Shown piece by piece: positions 63,474 to 64,000 of a stretch of 64,000 nt of DNA. The notes under the pieces are model-generated. The model was not told the DNA's origin, made no database searches, and saw only the letters and a list, made by a program, of their open reading frames with translations. The stretch is from Burkholderiaceae bacterium (GTDB taxonomy: Bacteria; Pseudomonadota; Gammaproteobacteria; Burkholderiales; Burkholderiaceae_C). The DNA is taken from positions 62,001-126,000 of the forward strand of contig CAKKRJ010000003.1 in assembly GCA_919902775.1 (NCBI GenBank). The letters are read 5' to 3'. A program made the translations under genes and the position numbers. Numbering within the stretch: the first letter of the stretch is position 1; each line of letters begins with the position of its first letter.

Positions 63474-64000
63474 TCACTTGGCGGGGAACCACTTCTTCAC
63501 CAGTGCGGCGTAGCTGCCGTCGGCTTTGATCTTGGCCAATGCTGCATTGACGGCCTTGGTGAGTTCAGGCGAGTCCTTGCGCACGGCCATGCCGTATTCC
63601 TCGGTGGTCAGTTGTTCTTCGAGCACACGCATGCCGCCCCGGGTGCGCACGTACTGGAAGGCGGCGGGTTTGCCGGTCACAGCGGCATCGGCACGGCCAA
63701 TGTCAACCAGGTTGAACATCTCCTGGTTCTTTTCAACCTCAACGCGCAGCGCTTTGGGGTGCTTCTCGGTCAGGTAGCCCACCGATTTGGTGCCCACCTG
63801 CACAGACACTTTTTTGCCGTCCAGGTCGGCGATTTTCTTGATGCCGGTGTTGTTGTCTTTGACCATGACCACCAGACCGCCGGCATAGTAGCTGTCGGTG
63901 AAGTCCACCACTTTTTTGCGCTCGTCGGTGATGTAGATGGCTGAGACAGCCATGTCGAAACGCTTGGAGATCAGACCAGGGATCAGGCCTTTGAAGTCGA
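63474..64000 (-). CDS. Amino-acid ABC transporter binding protein; 5' end cut by window edge
   Basis: The visible 175 C-terminal residues belong to the SBP_bac_3 family. They include LIPGLISKRFDMAVSAIYIT, FTDSYYAGGLVVMV, VSVQVGTKSVGYL and the closing LVKKWFPAK. It delivers a polar amino acid to the adjoining permease. The N terminus and signal peptide lie beyond position 64000. It appears to be the first visible gene of the importer-hut operon. Confidence 0.9.
   Translation of the reverse strand, partial: DFKGLIPGLISKRFDMAVSAIYITDERKKVVDFTDSYYAGGLVVMVKDNNTGIKKIADLDGKKVSVQVGTKSVGYLTEKHPKALRVEVEKNQEMFNLVDIGRADAAVTGKPAAFQYVRTRGGMRVLEEQLTTEEYGMAVRKDSPELTKAVNAALAKIKADGSYAALVKKWFPAK

Overview
The window is about 64 kb of GC-rich chromosome with tight, ATGA-coupled operons. 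It carries several Bug/TctC-type solute-binding proteins, indolepyruvate oxidoreductase and class III CoA-transferases. That mixture suggests a betaproteobacterium of the order Burkholderiales, most likely Comamonadaceae; this is an inference from gene content, with no rRNA or marker gene in view. No rRNA, tRNA, CRISPR array, transposase, integrase or phage gene was seen. Two genes are cut by the window edges.

Purine catabolism dominates. On the left (1.7-12.4 kb) are xdhAB, a HAD phosphatase overlapping xdhB, xdhC, the urate hydroxylase puuD, a divergent 8-oxoguanine deaminase and a glycerate 2-kinase. Further right come guaD with a second complete xdhAB set (24.4-29.8 kb, minus strand) and a LysR-led BMP-type nucleoside/purine ABC importer (31.0-36.7 kb). 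These are followed by an NdmA-like Rieske oxygenase (36.7-37.7 kb), an adenine deaminase (45.8 kb) and an orphan BMP-type binding protein (48.6 kb). Together they can import purines, deaminate adenine, guanine and 8-oxoguanine, oxidise hypoxanthine/xanthine to urate and start urate breakdown. HIU hydrolase, OHCU decarboxylase and allantoinase are not in the window.

Between the purine blocks lie housekeeping and accessory genes. These are a Crp/Fnr regulator preceded by an FNR/DNR-like box, an iorA-iorB-bug operon, a LysR-thioredoxin-AlkD run and a PA0069-family radical SAM gene. They also include a yybP-ykoY riboswitch upstream of an UPF0016/GDT1 manganese exporter, an EamA permease with a very His-rich tail, and a ferritin-like gene. 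Three REP-like palindromic loci sit in intergenic gaps.

The 37.8-45.6 kb region is a CoA-thioester catabolic cluster. It holds two acyl-CoA dehydrogenases, a class III CoA-transferase, an alpha-methylacyl-CoA-racemase-like enzyme, a Bug binding protein, a nitronate-monooxygenase-like flavoprotein and an IclR regulator beside a 23-bp palindrome. Its substrate is unknown; a 2-methyl-branched acid is a reasonable guess.

The right end (46.9-64 kb) has an M81 peptidase, dcd, an MCP with a C-terminal cytoplasmic sensor-like region, rhlE, a TonB receptor with an alpha/beta hydrolase, and a histidine-utilisation operon. That operon runs leftward as binding protein, permease, ATPase, phyH, hutD, hutI, hutF, hutG. 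hutH and hutU are absent from the window.
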